A DNA stretch of 64,000 nucleotides from Flavobacterium sp. 9AF (GCF_902506265.1 NZ_LR733556.1:1793971-1857970), one strand, 5' to 3'. Shown: positions 42,649 through 53,253, numbered from the stretch's first letter. The notes: generated from the sequence alone by a model not told the origin. Numbers and translations are program-made.

Positions 42649-42663
42649 ACTAAGACAAATGAA

Positions 42664-42706
42664 ACAACAACAAGAAGGCTCTATTTAAAGCGCTTCTTGT
42701 TGTTGT
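42664..42706 (+). terminator. 14-bp hairpin between flotillin and AAA ATPase
   Basis: ACAACAACAAGAAG (42664-42677) pairs perfectly with CTTCTTGTTGTTGT (42693-42706), followed by ATTTATTT. It lies 16 bp after the flotillin stop and likely causes partial termination, leaving the large ATPase at lower expression. Confidence 0.7.
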
Positions 42707-42752
42707 ATTTATTTCAATTTACAACTGTATTAAAAAATTTTACTCAAAATTA

Positions 42753-45700
42753 ATGAGCAACGAAAAATTAAGTACGGGTACATATGAAATCATTCAAAGC
42801 AGATTGAATGACCAAAAGGAAGTTTTAATTCAACGTATTCAATCTCTAAATGAGGATCGAAAGAAAGTTTTTGGTGGAGTTGATTTTTCATTAATTGCTA
42901 ATGAACGTATTTCAACTGACCAAAATTGCAATATAAAAGATATCTTTTCACTTGGTAAGTTATGCCTAGTAGGTTATAATACGCATTTAGGATTAAGGAC
43001 AGAAATAAATCTTAATGATGTTTTTTCTGCTTACTTATTAAAAGATAATCGTTTTGAACCTCAACCTATACATTTTTTAGAAGATGAAAATTTTATAGAA
43101 GAATTTAAAAACCTTTATAAATACTATCGCAATACCATTTTTGTTCGTTTTCATCTTACCCAAAATTACTTATATTTTGTCTTTCAATTATCTAATAGTC
43201 CATCTGACATTAAAGCTTTTAAATGGCTAATCAAAGACAATACTTTAACTTTTGTTGATGCAAGAAGCGCTGCAGAAGTGAAATATCCTAACCAACAAGA
43301 ATTTTCTTGGACTAAGGCTACTCGAGATATGCAACGAAAAGGAAGTCATCCTCATGTATCTTTAGCTGATAAAGTTTTTGTTGAAGCCATCGGTGGAGAT
43401 ATCACCATCAAAGTAGAAGATAACACTAGTACTGGAAAGGGGATTTATAGCGAAGATGTTATTCATAAGGATCAAACTTTAGATGATGCTGAAATTCATT
43501 TTTTTGATTATAACAATTTAGTCATTTTTAAAATTAAACCGTATCAAGAAAGTGAACGCTATTTCATTTATAATCACAAAGAGAAAAAAGTATCGCGTGT
43601 AGATTCGCTACAATATTCAATTATTTTATTGCCAGAAAATCAAGGGGTTATTTATCCAAATGGCTATGCTTTACAAACGGGTGAAATCAAAGTAATTGCT
43701 ACAGAAAACAAACCTGTATATTTTAATCGTAGAATTGTAGGTATAAATGGCGAAAATTTCCTATTTGTTTTTTATGATGAACAGTCACATGATTATATTT
43801 TAATTCCCTACAATATCATTAAGCAAACTATAGAAACACCTATAAATTGCAATGGTTTCACATTGTTTGATAATGGAAAACTATCTTATTTTAAATCGAA
43901 TGAAGAAACTAAACATCATTTAATTCAAATTTGGCAAACACCCTTTACTAAAGAAGTTACCATTGACGAATCGCTAAAAAATAATTTATTATATAAAATT
44001 GGAAATAAAGATTTAGTTCGCGTAATGGCAGAATGTCAAGAACTGAATATCTTATTATCTAAAAAAGATTCCTACTCAGGTTTGTATAACGATATTGTTA
44101 AACAAGCCACCATAATTTTAGACAGCTACTATTTTTTAGGTGAAAAAGAAATTCATCAATTAAACGAACCTTTATTAGAAATCAGAAAAATTGCTCATGC
44201 AGCCATTAATGAGTTTGAAAAAGCACAAGAAATAAAAAACAAAACAGCGCAAACACTTGAAGAATTAGAAGCAAAATGTGAACAAATCTTATCAGATACC
44301 CATTTGGTTTCATATCATTCTTTGGATCAATTTATTGCAATTTTAGCGCAAATACGTGGTTTAAGAGGTGAGCTAATTAGTGCTAAAGAATTAAAATATG
44401 CTGACATTTTATTAATAGAATCGCTTGAGAAACAATTACAAGATAGAGCTAATGAACTTTCTAATGCTTGTGTTTCGTTTCTTTTACAAGAAGATGCGCT
44501 TATTCCATATCAAGAAAAGGTAAGTGAAATAAATAATTTAATTACTCATCTAACTAAAACCATTGACGCAAAACCTTTAGAAAATGATATTGATGATTTA
44601 GCCATTCAATTAGAATTATTAGTAGATATCGTAAATAATTTAAAAATAGAAGACGCCTCTCACTCTACTCAAATTATTGAGAATATTTCATTAATTTTTG
44701 CTCAAATCAATCAACAACGAGTAGAATTATCTAATAAAAAGAAAGCCATTTCTGGAAAAGAACTTTCAGCCGATTTTAAAGCACAAATTACCTTGTTTGA
44801 CCAAGCGGTTATCAATTTCTTAGAACTTGCCAATACTTCAGAAAAATGCGAAGATTTTCTAAATAAACTTTCTATTCAGTTAGAAGAAATGGAAGCAAAG
44901 TTTGTCGACTTTGATGATTTTATTCTACAAATTAATGATAAAAGAGAAGAAGTATATGGGCATTTTCAAACCAAAAGTGTACAATTAACCGAGGCAAAAA
45001 ACAAAAGAACTACTCAATTGTTCCAATCAGCTGAACGCATTTTAAAAGGCGTAAAAAATAAAGCAACTAACTTTTCAACTGAAATAGAAATTAATGGTTA
45101 CTTTGCTTCTGATTTAATGATTGAAAAAGTTCGTGATATTGCGAGTCAATTAAAAGATTTAAACGACAGTAATAAAGCTGAAGAAATAAATACTTTATTA
45201 AAAACAGCACAGCAAGAATCCATTAGAAAATTAAAAGATAAAAATGAGATTTATGAAGATGGCGATGCTGTAATTGCTTTTGGAGATTACAAATTTGCTG
45301 TAAACAAACAAAAATTAGATTTAACTTTGGTTTTAAAAGACCAACAATACTTCTATCATTTAACCGGAACCAACTTTTACCAACCTATCGAGTTTAAAGA
45401 AATAGATAATTATAAAGAAGTTTGGAATCAAGAATATATTTCTGAAAATCAAAAAGTAAAACGATTTGAATATATGGCTTGGGAAATCTTTCTAGAGCAA
45501 CAAGATATTGTTCCCGAGTCTGTAAACAAACAAATAGTTCAGGAGTTTATGACTTCTCATTTTGGTGAAGGTTTAGTTAAAGGGGTTCATGATGCGGATG
45601 CTTTGATTCTTTTACAAAATTTACAACAATTAAATAATCAATTGGGCCTTTTAAAATATACCCCATCAGAAAGGGCTTTAGCACAATTATTTTGGTTTTT

Positions 45701-47561
45701 CTTAGAAGAAGAAGACAAAGTCTTTTATGAAAAACAATTCAGCGCTGTACGCTTGTTAAAAGAAACGTTTGCTAATGCCGAACAGTTTAAATATTTAAAT
45801 AAACGTCTTTCAGAAAAAATTGAAGAATTCAATACTTCATTTGATGGTTTTGATTTTGTTTCTGCTTATCGATCTGCTGTATATCTCAAAGAAGAAAATA
45901 GAAATGCATTTTCTATTTCTAGAATAGCAGCAGATATTTATGAAAGTTTTTTTAAAAGTTTAAAAGAAAAAGGAAAAGACATCGTTTTTATCAATCAAAT
46001 TAAGGATTTATACAATTATCCTTCCGCTTGCTACAGTATTGTAGAAAATGCTTTACAAACATTTATAATTGAAGGAAATTATAGCATTTCTCATAGTATT
46101 ATAGAAGAAGTAGCTGCTTTTGTATTGACGCAAAATTATCACCCAGATCAAATAGTAAATGTCAATTCGTCTGTTGAAATTACTGAGTTAAAATCATTAG
46201 AAAACAATTTTGTTTATGTATTAGATTATTATGAGTTTTCCTCTCGTCTTGATTATTTTCATTCTAAACTTAAACCATTATTTTTAGACTTACAACTACT
46301 TAAAAAACAATGGATTGAAAAAAAGAAAAAAGAAATTAAACTGCATACATTCCATTCTCAAGTACTAACTTCGTTTGTGAGAAATAAGTTAATCAATGAT
46401 GTATATTTCCCATTAATAGGTGCTAATTTATCCAAACAATTAGGCGCATTAGGAGAAAATAAAAGAACCGATAGAATGGGAATGCTTTTATTAATTTCGC
46501 CACCTGGATATGGTAAAACTACTTTAATGGAATACATTGCTGATCGAATGGGATTAGTATTTATGAAAATTAATGGTCCTTCTATTGGCCATGACATTAC
46601 TTCAACAGATCCAAATGAAGCTAAAAATGCTGGAGCCAAACAAGAATTAGATAAATTGAATCTTGCCTTTGAAATGGGAGATAATGTAATGCTATATTTA
46701 GACGATATTCAACATTGTAATCCAGAATTTTTGCAAAAATTTATTTCTTTAGCTGATGGACAAAGAAAAATTGAAGGAATTTATAATGGAGAAGCCAAAA
46801 CTTATGATTTACGATCCAAACGTTTCTGCTTAGTAATGGCAGGAAATCCTTATACTGAAAGTGGGGATAAATTTCAAATTCCAGATATGTTAGCTAATCG
46901 AGCTGACACTTACAATTTAGGTGACATTTCAGGGGCAAGAAACGATTTGTTTGATCTAAGTTTAATTGAAAATGCCTTAATGTCGAACGAATTCATGGTC
47001 AGATTAACACAACCTGCCTATCAAAATTTGTATAAATTATATAATGCTATTATGGAAAATAATACTAACTATGATTTAGAAGGTAATTTTTCATCACAAG
47101 AAATAGAAGATTTTAAACAAGTTTTACTAAAAACCATCCAAGTAAGAAATACCGTTCTAAAAGCTAATGCTTTGTACATCAAATCTGCTGCTATGGCTGA
47201 TGAATATCGAAATGAACCTAATTTTAAATTACAAGGCTCTTATCGTGACATGAATAAGTTAGTAGCAAAAATTCAGCCTATTTTAACTGAAAAAGAAGTA
47301 GAAACTATTGTTTTAAATCATTATCAAAATGAATCTCAAACTTTAACCACTGGTGCTGAAGCTAACTTATTAAAGTTAAAAGAATTGATGCAAATTCAAA
47401 CTGAAGACGAACAAAAGCGTTGGGAGGAAATCAAAACTACTTTTATGAAAAACAAAGTATTAAAAGGGTTAGGTGGTGATGATAGAATGGCTCAAATTGT
47501 AGCTTTACTTTCTGAATTTTCAGAAGGTTTGAATGGCATTAAAGAGGTATTAAAGAAATAA
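42753..47561 (+). CDS. Large AAA ATPase of the PspA-flotillin cluster
   Basis: This 1602-aa protein is of the type annotated as DNA repair ATPase in Bacteroidota. The first ~450 residues form a beta-rich region (QSRLNDQKEVLIQRIQSLNEDRKKVFG, RSAAEVKYPNQQEFSWTKA). The middle is a long coiled coil. The C-terminal AAA+ module has Walker A LLISPPGYGKTTLMEYIADRMG (about residue 1251) and Walker B VMLYLDDIQH (about 1313), then a sensor segment FCLVMAGNPYTESG. It resembles MoxR/VPS4-like remodelers that could disassemble PspA polymers. It has no membrane segment. The function is not established; the DNA-repair name is not supported by its context. Confidence 0.82.
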   Translation: MSNEKLSTGTYEIIQSRLNDQKEVLIQRIQSLNEDRKKVFGGVDFSLIANERISTDQNCNIKDIFSLGKLCLVGYNTHLGLRTEINLNDVFSAYLLKDNRFEPQPIHFLEDENFIEEFKNLYKYYRNTIFVRFHLTQNYLYFVFQLSNSPSDIKAFKWLIKDNTLTFVDARSAAEVKYPNQQEFSWTKATRDMQRKGSHPHVSLADKVFVEAIGGDITIKVEDNTSTGKGIYSEDVIHKDQTLDDAEIHFFDYNNLVIFKIKPYQESERYFIYNHKEKKVSRVDSLQYSIILLPENQGVIYPNGYALQTGEIKVIATENKPVYFNRRIVGINGENFLFVFYDEQSHDYILIPYNIIKQTIETPINCNGFTLFDNGKLSYFKSNEETKHHLIQIWQTPFTKEVTIDESLKNNLLYKIGNKDLVRVMAECQELNILLSKKDSYSGLYNDIVKQATIILDSYYFLGEKEIHQLNEPLLEIRKIAHAAINEFEKAQEIKNKTAQTLEELEAKCEQILSDTHLVSYHSLDQFIAILAQIRGLRGELISAKELKYADILLIESLEKQLQDRANELSNACVSFLLQEDALIPYQEKVSEINNLITHLTKTIDAKPLENDIDDLAIQLELLVDIVNNLKIEDASHSTQIIENISLIFAQINQQRVELSNKKKAISGKELSADFKAQITLFDQAVINFLELANTSEKCEDFLNKLSIQLEEMEAKFVDFDDFILQINDKREEVYGHFQTKSVQLTEAKNKRTTQLFQSAERILKGVKNKATNFSTEIEINGYFASDLMIEKVRDIASQLKDLNDSNKAEEINTLLKTAQQESIRKLKDKNEIYEDGDAVIAFGDYKFAVNKQKLDLTLVLKDQQYFYHLTGTNFYQPIEFKEIDNYKEVWNQEYISENQKVKRFEYMAWEIFLEQQDIVPESVNKQIVQEFMTSHFGEGLVKGVHDADALILLQNLQQLNNQLGLLKYTPSERALAQLFWFFLEEEDKVFYEKQFSAVRLLKETFANAEQFKYLNKRLSEKIEEFNTSFDGFDFVSAYRSAVYLKEENRNAFSISRIAADIYESFFKSLKEKGKDIVFINQIKDLYNYPSACYSIVENALQTFIIEGNYSISHSIIEEVAAFVLTQNYHPDQIVNVNSSVEITELKSLENNFVYVLDYYEFSSRLDYFHSKLKPLFLDLQLLKKQWIEKKKKEIKLHTFHSQVLTSFVRNKLINDVYFPLIGANLSKQLGALGENKRTDRMGMLLLISPPGYGKTTLMEYIADRMGLVFMKINGPSIGHDITSTDPNEAKNAGAKQELDKLNLAFEMGDNVMLYLDDIQHCNPEFLQKFISLADGQRKIEGIYNGEAKTYDLRSKRFCLVMAGNPYTESGDKFQIPDMLANRADTYNLGDISGARNDLFDLSLIENALMSNEFMVRLTQPAYQNLYKLYNAIMENNTNYDLEGNFSSQEIEDFKQVLLKTIQVRNTVLKANALYIKSAAMADEYRNEPNFKLQGSYRDMNKLVAKIQPILTEKEVETIVLNHYQNESQTLTTGAEANLLKLKELMQIQTEDEQKRWEEIKTTFMKNKVLKGLGGDDRMAQIVALLSEFSEGLNGIKEVLKK

Positions 47562-47562
47562 A

Positions 47563-47606
47563 AATAAAGACTCCTATATTTATATTAAAATTAGGAGGTC
47601 TTTATT
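47563..47606. terminator. Bidirectional terminator
   Basis: AATAAAGACTCCTA (47563-47576) pairs with TAGGAGGTCTTTATT (47592-47606) with one bulged G, with A/T runs on both sides. It lies between the convergent AAA ATPase and flippase genes and overlaps the flippase stop. Confidence 0.75.
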
Positions 47607-49053
47607 TTCTTTTTAAAATTTTATTGACCAATATTTGTTCCTTTTTATACACAAAATAAGCATAAAACAAAATTGCAATTATTCCAAAAATATACGTTTC
47701 TCTTAAAATTTCTATATAGAAAGACAAAGCACTTAAAATAATAGATAATCCTAAATACATAACTATTTTACTTTTATCATAAGGTATGGGATATTTTTTT
47801 TGACCTAACTTATACGATATAAACATCATCGTTCCATAGGCTAAAATAGTAGCTATTGCAGAACCTACAAATCCAATAAGTGGTATTAAAATTATATTTA
47901 AAAGTAAAGTGACTATTGCTCCAACTATTGAAATATAGGCCCCAATTTTTGTTTTATCGATTAATTTATACCAAACGGAAAGATTGGTATAAATGCCTAA
48001 AAAGAAATTAGCTATAACAATTAAAGGCACAATATTCATCGCCATCCAATATTCTGATTTTGGCACTAATAGCAACTTTAAAACATCCGCAAATACAATA
48101 ACTCCTAAGGAAATAAAGGAACCAAAAATGACAAAGTATTTTGTGATTTCAGCGTAGGTTTGAGGCGCATTTTCATTTTTAGCATGACTAAAGAAAAAGG
48201 GTTCAATACCTAATGTATAAGCCGTTCTGAAAAGCACCATAAACATTCCTATTTTATAACAAGCAGAATAGGCTCCAATATCGGATAAAGGAACATGCAT
48301 CCATTTTAAGAGAATCTTATCAAAATGTTCATTAATAGCAAAGGCAATTCCTGCTATTAAAATAGGAAATCCATAATGAATCATTCTTTTCCAAAGTAAA
48401 GTGTCAAATTTCCAATGCAACTTGAAATAATTTGGTAACAAAACAACCAAAGTAAATAAACTAGCTATTAAATTTGAAATAAAAATATACCCTATTTGAA
48501 AATCTGCAACATAAATACTTCTTAAAAAACTTATCTCTTCCTGCCATTTGGGTAACAATACGATAAAGAAAACATTCAATACTAAATTAATAGCTACGTT
48601 AGCAATTTTTATGGCTGCATATTTTATAGGTCTTCCTTCGGCTCTTAATTTTGAAAATGGAATGATTACTAATGCATCTAAAGCTAAGATTAAAAGGGTA
48701 TAAAAAATATAATCCTCTTTTATTTCACTCCATTGAGCAATATTTTGTCTAAAAATAAATCCTAAAATTAAAAATACAACGGTAGAAATCAAAAGAGAAA
48801 TTGTACTGGTAGAGATAACCTTTTGTTTATTCTCTTCTGTATTATAAAAACGAAAAAAGGCCGTTTCCATTCCATAAGACAAAACCACATTAAAAAAAAT
48901 CAGATAAGAAAAAATTACAGAAACTTCACCGTATTCTTCAGCTGGCATGTAATCGACATATAGTCTTACCAATAGAAAACTTAACATTCTAGGTAAAACC
49001 GTTGCTATACCATAAATGGCTGTTTGATTTAGAAGTTTTTTATACAGACTCAA
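47602..49053 (-). CDS. Wzx-like polysaccharide flippase (MATE/MOP family)
   Basis: The 483-aa integral membrane protein has about 14 hydrophobic segments and starts YKKLLNQTAIYGIATVLPRMLSFLLVRLYVDY, the usual beginning of Wzx/O-antigen flippases (the gene is often next to dut, as is true of this region in Flavobacteria). Conserved pieces include ETAFFRFYN and GAYSACYKIGMFMVLF. It moves lipid-linked oligosaccharides across the inner membrane. The substrate is unknown; the nucleotidyltransferase at 36-37 kb could feed the same pathway. Confidence 0.9.
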   Translation of the reverse strand: MSLYKKLLNQTAIYGIATVLPRMLSFLLVRLYVDYMPAEEYGEVSVIFSYLIFFNVVLSYGMETAFFRFYNTEENKQKVISTSTISLLISTVVFLILGFIFRQNIAQWSEIKEDYIFYTLLILALDALVIIPFSKLRAEGRPIKYAAIKIANVAINLVLNVFFIVLLPKWQEEISFLRSIYVADFQIGYIFISNLIASLFTLVVLLPNYFKLHWKFDTLLWKRMIHYGFPILIAGIAFAINEHFDKILLKWMHVPLSDIGAYSACYKIGMFMVLFRTAYTLGIEPFFFSHAKNENAPQTYAEITKYFVIFGSFISLGVIVFADVLKLLLVPKSEYWMAMNIVPLIVIANFFLGIYTNLSVWYKLIDKTKIGAYISIVGAIVTLLLNIILIPLIGFVGSAIATILAYGTMMFISYKLGQKKYPIPYDKSKIVMYLGLSIILSALSFYIEILRETYIFGIIAILFYAYFVYKKEQILVNKILKRK

Positions 49054-49098
49054 TTGAAAAATAGTTTATCTCGAAACAAAAGTAATTAAATCTTTTGT

Positions 49099-49614
49099 TT
49101 ATTCCTCATTATTCTTTGGCTTCATAGATGGATAAGCTAATAACTCCTTCTCCTTTACATTTTCAAACTTTTGAACTATCCTCTTGTTATTTACTGTAAA
49201 TGTAATAATTGCTTCATTGGTCTTTAATTTAGTTGCTGGAGCCTGATTTCCATATTCTTTCTGCGGATTTTCATCAAGTATCATATCATTTAATGGTGTT
49301 CTCATGTGAGCCACATAACTGGTCTCCGAAATTTTTTCAATTATTGCATCATAAACATCGTATCTTACATTTTCTAGAAAAATATCTTTGTTTAATGCTT
49401 CCTTTAATTCAATATAAAAATCGATGCCACTTCCTCCTCCTTTAATTCCAGCCACCCATTTTTGATAATATAATTCCTTAATTGGTAAAAGGGTATCTTG
49501 AGAATTATTTTCTTGGATTACAACCACCTTTTCTTGGTGTGCAACCCTTTCTTTTGTACTATTACAAGAAATGATAGATATGAAACTTATAAACCAGCTA
49601 ATACATTTATACAT
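49099..49614 (-). CDS. Putative lipoprotein, unknown function
   Basis: The 171-aa protein has a lipoprotein signal (WFISFISIISC, Cys at residue 17). The body includes ELYYQKWVAGIKGGGSGIDFYIELKEAL and EAIITFTVNNKRIVQKFENVKEKELLAYPSMKPKNNEE; a beta-rich periplasmic or outer-membrane domain is likely. I do not recognise the family. It lies 45 bp upstream of the flippase on the same strand. Confidence 0.75.
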   Translation of the reverse strand: MYKCISWFISFISIISCNSTKERVAHQEKVVVIQENNSQDTLLPIKELYYQKWVAGIKGGGSGIDFYIELKEALNKDIFLENVRYDVYDAIIEKISETSYVAHMRTPLNDMILDENPQKEYGNQAPATKLKTNEAIITFTVNNKRIVQKFENVKEKELLAYPSMKPKNNEE

Positions 49615-49670
49615 TCTATTATTTTATTTTAATTATAATTAAAAACTAGCAAAAAAAGAGCCAAAAACAA

Positions 49671-52019
49671 CTAATCCTTATTTAATAACGTTTCATTAAA
49701 TAAGTTTAGTATTCTACTGTACTCATCTATCCAAGAATAGGTCTCTTTAAAACCATGTTCTTCTACTGGAAAAATGGCTAAGTCCCAATTTTTCTTTTTT
49801 AGTTCTATAAATCGTTGCGATAAACGTACTACATCTTGAAATTGTACATTATCATCAACCATTCCGTGTAGCATTACTAATCGATCTTGTAAATTTTCCG
49901 CAAAGTAAATTGGAGAGCTTCTTCTATAAGCGATACTATCCGTTTCTGGAAAATTCAAAATATTTGCGGTATACCCTTGATTATAATGCGCCCAATCGGT
50001 AACCGAACGCAATGCTGCACCCGCTTTAAATGTATTCGGCTGGGTTAATAAAGCCATTAGTGTAATAAAACCACCATAAGATCCACCGTAAATACCCACT
50101 TTATTGGCGTCTATTCCTAAAGTATTGACCAAGTATTCTTTTCCATCTAATTGATCGGATAAATCTAAACCACCCATATGCCTGTAGATTCCTGTTCTTA
50201 CTGCTCTACCATAACCATCACTTCCTCTATAATCGATATCTAAAACGGTATATCCTAAATCGGATAATAAATTATGAAACATATATTCTCTGTGATACGA
50301 ACTCCAGTAATTGTGTGCATTTTGCAAATAACCAGCACCATGAACAAAAATCACAGCTGCTTTATTCTTGTTCTCTTCCTTTGGTTGATACAATCTCGCA
50401 TTCACTGATGCTCCGTCTTTCGCTTTAAAAGTAATCACCTCTGGAGTTTTCCAAGAATACGCTTCAAAGGCTTTAGTAGTAGAATGTGTAATTTGTTTTA
50501 AGGTTGCTTTTTCTTTCGTATCAGCCACATATATTTCCCATGGTTTATTTTTATAAGAATAACGTACCGCCATTTTTTTCTCATCTGGAGAAAGCACCAC
50601 TTCATGTGCTCCATCTGCATTTAAAATAGGAGTTATTTTTTTAGAAGCAATCTCTAACTTATAAAATTCTCTATTCCCAGGATGATTCGTATTCGTTGTT
50701 ATATAAAAGCTTTTTCCGTCAAGCGAAAGTGACGCTTCTCTAACTTCCCAATTCCCAGTTGTAAGTTGGTTTTTCTTCTTTGTGTTTAAATTGATGGTAT
50801 ACAAGTGAGAAAAGCCTGAAGCTTCCGATTGAAAATAAACCGTTTCTCCATCATTTAAAAAGCCTAAAACACCACCTCCAAAAGAATAATTTGGTATTCC
50901 AGGTCCACCTATCCAAGCTTCATCATGCTGATGATCTACTTCCGTAATTTTTCCTGTTGCTAAGTCTAAAGTCATAATCCACCTGTCTTTATTATCTTGA
51001 CTTCTAGCTTCAAAAACTGCTTTCGTTCCTTTTTTATTATATATAGGTGCTACCATAACGATTGGCTTTTCTGATGCTTCTTTTTCTTTTAATTCGGGAT
51101 ACTCTTGATAGTATTCAGGATGTTTTTTAATCCCTGATAAATGCGCAAATGACACATAATAAACCGTATCTTTTTCGATATCAAAAATTCCCATTCTATG
51201 AGAACTTAGGTTAGTGACTGAAACTTTTGAACGAGCCGATTCACTTTTTGTATAGCCATTTTCCGTAATAAAATGTTCCACATTCGTTTCTTTGGAATTC
51301 GGATAATCGGATAATCGAAAGGTGACAAACTTTCCATCTGGAGAAGGTTTTAATTGTTCTAAAGAAGCACCTCCATAAAAGATGGATTTAGGTAAATCAG
51401 AAGGATTCTTTTTGGATTTTTCGGCAAACCAATCATTTTTTGCTTTATTATCTTTTATATATTGAAATAACTCCTCTTGTTGTTTTTCTAAATAAGTAGG
51501 TTCCTTTTCTTTTTTGGAACTTTCGGAACCGGTTCTGAAATTAGTTATTTGTTTAAAGTAGAAATCTTTGGTATTCAATTGATATACATTTCGGTTCATT
51601 TGAAAAAAAACAATCGCTGGATCAACCGCTCTTTCCACTGCATAAATGCGCTCGTTTGAAAGATAAACAGGCTTGCTTTTTTTTGTCTTTTTATCATAAC
51701 AATATAAGTTGCCTCTTTTTGTATAAAATACTTCTTCAAATTCTCTTTGAGATTCCATATTTACAGTAGAATAATCAAAGGTATTTTCATCCAACACTTT
51801 TGGCTCTTGCATTCCAGATTGCCAATAATAGGTACTTGCTGAAATTTCATTTTTGGGATTCCATTCAAAATAAAGTGTATTCCCATCGGCAGACCAACGT
51901 TGATTATAGGGTTGATGACCAATAAAATCATCTCCTTTCATGATTTCTTCTAAGGGAAGGGTTTGTGCTTGTACAAATACTGAGGAGAAAATAAAAAGAG
52001 AGAAAAAGTACTTTTTCAT
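49671..52019 (-). CDS. Secreted S9-family (DPP-IV-like) serine peptidase
   Basis: The 782-aa enzyme has a signal peptide (YFFSLFIFSSVFVQAQ), an N-terminal beta-propeller with repeated strands (about 30-510) and a C-terminal alpha/beta hydrolase peptidase domain. The catalytic triad is visible: Ser647 in YGGSYGGF, Asp722 in HGMVDDN and His755 in EEHGF. It probably releases dipeptides or cleaves after proline in the periplasm or outside. A TATATTTG box on the minus strand at 52040-52047 may be its promoter. Confidence 0.93.
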   Translation of the reverse strand: MKKYFFSLFIFSSVFVQAQTLPLEEIMKGDDFIGHQPYNQRWSADGNTLYFEWNPKNEISASTYYWQSGMQEPKVLDENTFDYSTVNMESQREFEEVFYTKRGNLYCYDKKTKKSKPVYLSNERIYAVERAVDPAIVFFQMNRNVYQLNTKDFYFKQITNFRTGSESSKKEKEPTYLEKQQEELFQYIKDNKAKNDWFAEKSKKNPSDLPKSIFYGGASLEQLKPSPDGKFVTFRLSDYPNSKETNVEHFITENGYTKSESARSKVSVTNLSSHRMGIFDIEKDTVYYVSFAHLSGIKKHPEYYQEYPELKEKEASEKPIVMVAPIYNKKGTKAVFEARSQDNKDRWIMTLDLATGKITEVDHQHDEAWIGGPGIPNYSFGGGVLGFLNDGETVYFQSEASGFSHLYTINLNTKKKNQLTTGNWEVREASLSLDGKSFYITTNTNHPGNREFYKLEIASKKITPILNADGAHEVVLSPDEKKMAVRYSYKNKPWEIYVADTKEKATLKQITHSTTKAFEAYSWKTPEVITFKAKDGASVNARLYQPKEENKNKAAVIFVHGAGYLQNAHNYWSSYHREYMFHNLLSDLGYTVLDIDYRGSDGYGRAVRTGIYRHMGGLDLSDQLDGKEYLVNTLGIDANKVGIYGGSYGGFITLMALLTQPNTFKAGAALRSVTDWAHYNQGYTANILNFPETDSIAYRRSSPIYFAENLQDRLVMLHGMVDDNVQFQDVVRLSQRFIELKKKNWDLAIFPVEEHGFKETYSWIDEYSRILNLFNETLLNKD

Positions 52020-52057
52020 GCTATTGTTTTTGGTAGAAACAAATATAAAAAATAAAA

Positions 52058-52081
52058 AAGAGCCAAATTTCTTTGACTCTT
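52058..52081 (-). terminator. Terminator after the porin gene
   Basis: On the minus strand AAGAGTCAAA and TTTGGCTCTT form a 10-bp stem (one mismatch) around GAAA, followed by a T-rich run (TTTTATTTTTT). It lies 22 bp after the porin stop and before the peptidase promoter. Confidence 0.8.
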
Positions 52082-52102
52082 AATCTATATGATAAAGATT
52101 TG

Positions 52103-53176
52103 TTAAAACTCAAAAGCTAGAGAGGTTGCAACAAAAAAGTTGGTTGTCGTTGTGCCTGTATCTTTTGTAAAAATAGGTTCATCAGAATCAAACCATTTTG
52201 CTTCCGTTCTTAATTTTAATTTAGAATTTGGAATAAAATCTATATTAAAAGAAGCGCCAAATACTTCAAAAGGAGCACCTACTCCTACAATCACGTTCTC
52301 TTGATCTTCGAAATATTCTGCTCTAGCAGCCACATTCCATTTTTGAGAAATGGCATATTGCGTTATTAAAGTAATCGTTTTCCAATCTTGGAAATCATCT
52401 CCTGCTAAGTTTCTTTGGTAACCCATATCAAAACCAGCAATTGTTTTCCATTTGTCATTCCAAGCATAATCCACATACAAATCGTTGAAATATCTTGTTC
52501 TTAAAACATCTACTGCAACCGGTTCGTCACCGATAAAAGTACTCCAATTAATGGTTGTTTTTTCATTGGGTGTATACACTACTTGTGTTCCAAAAGTAGG
52601 CAATGCTTTATTATTTGGTTTTTCTATACGTTGCCAACCATTTGTAGTAACAAAAGCCAAACTCCAAGAATCATTAGGTGCATAGTTGTATTTTACACCT
52701 GTGAAATAAAAAGGAGAGCTTTCAGCCATAATCGAACGTGTTAACGTAAGATTAGAAAAAGTTGAAGCGGATTCAAACCCAATATAAGAAGGCATAATAC
52801 CGGCTTCGACTACATGTTTTTTATCTGAATCTAAATAAACCCCTAAATAAGCTTCATGGAATAATTTTAAACTTTCAGCGGTATAATTATCGTCTACATA
52901 AGTACCTGCTTGAATGGCAATATTAGCATACACATTTTCATAACTAATTGTAGAGCGTAACATTCCAATATTGATATTAAATTCATTATGTCTACTGTGA
53001 TTGTAAATCCATCCTAAGCGTGTAGGTGAGGTGGGTTGATTGAAATCGTAACCATAAAACGCTTCTAAATATCCAGAAACATCAATTTTTACTTTACTTT
53101 CCTCTGGATTTGTTTCTTGAGCGAAAACACCCGTTGTAATAACTAAAAATAGGGCTTTTAAAAAATTCTTATTCAT
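52103..53176 (-). CDS. Outer-membrane beta-barrel porin (BBP2-like)
   Basis: The 357-aa protein has a signal peptide (FLKALFLVITTGVFAQ) and a series of alternating hydrophobic/aromatic strands (VDVSGYLEAFYGYDFNQP, YENVYANIAIQAGTYVDDNY, SWSLAFVTTNGWQRI, FVATSLAFEF at the end), as in putative beta-barrel porin-2/OmpL-like proteins of Bacteroidota. The final Phe is typical of outer-membrane barrels. Likely a general or anion-selective pore. It is monocistronic between two terminators. Confidence 0.85.
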   Translation of the reverse strand: MNKNFLKALFLVITTGVFAQETNPEESKVKIDVSGYLEAFYGYDFNQPTSPTRLGWIYNHSRHNEFNINIGMLRSTISYENVYANIAIQAGTYVDDNYTAESLKLFHEAYLGVYLDSDKKHVVEAGIMPSYIGFESASTFSNLTLTRSIMAESSPFYFTGVKYNYAPNDSWSLAFVTTNGWQRIEKPNNKALPTFGTQVVYTPNEKTTINWSTFIGDEPVAVDVLRTRYFNDLYVDYAWNDKWKTIAGFDMGYQRNLAGDDFQDWKTITLITQYAISQKWNVAARAEYFEDQENVIVGVGAPFEVFGASFNIDFIPNSKLKLRTEAKWFDSDEPIFTKDTGTTTTNFFVATSLAFEF

Positions 53177-53200
53177 TGTATATAATTAAATTAGATATAA

Positions 53201-53222
53201 AATTGGATGGGTTCATCCAATT
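53201..53222 (-). terminator. Hairpin closing the ABC/AAA operon
   Basis: AATTGGATG-GGTT-CATCCAATT is a perfect 9-bp inverted repeat, 32 bp beyond the AAA+ ATPase stop on the minus strand and followed by TTTAT. It probably terminates the 60.7-53.2 kb operon before the porin gene. Confidence 0.68.
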
Positions 53223-53253
53223 CAAGTGGGTTAAAAAATGGCTTTTTGTCTTT

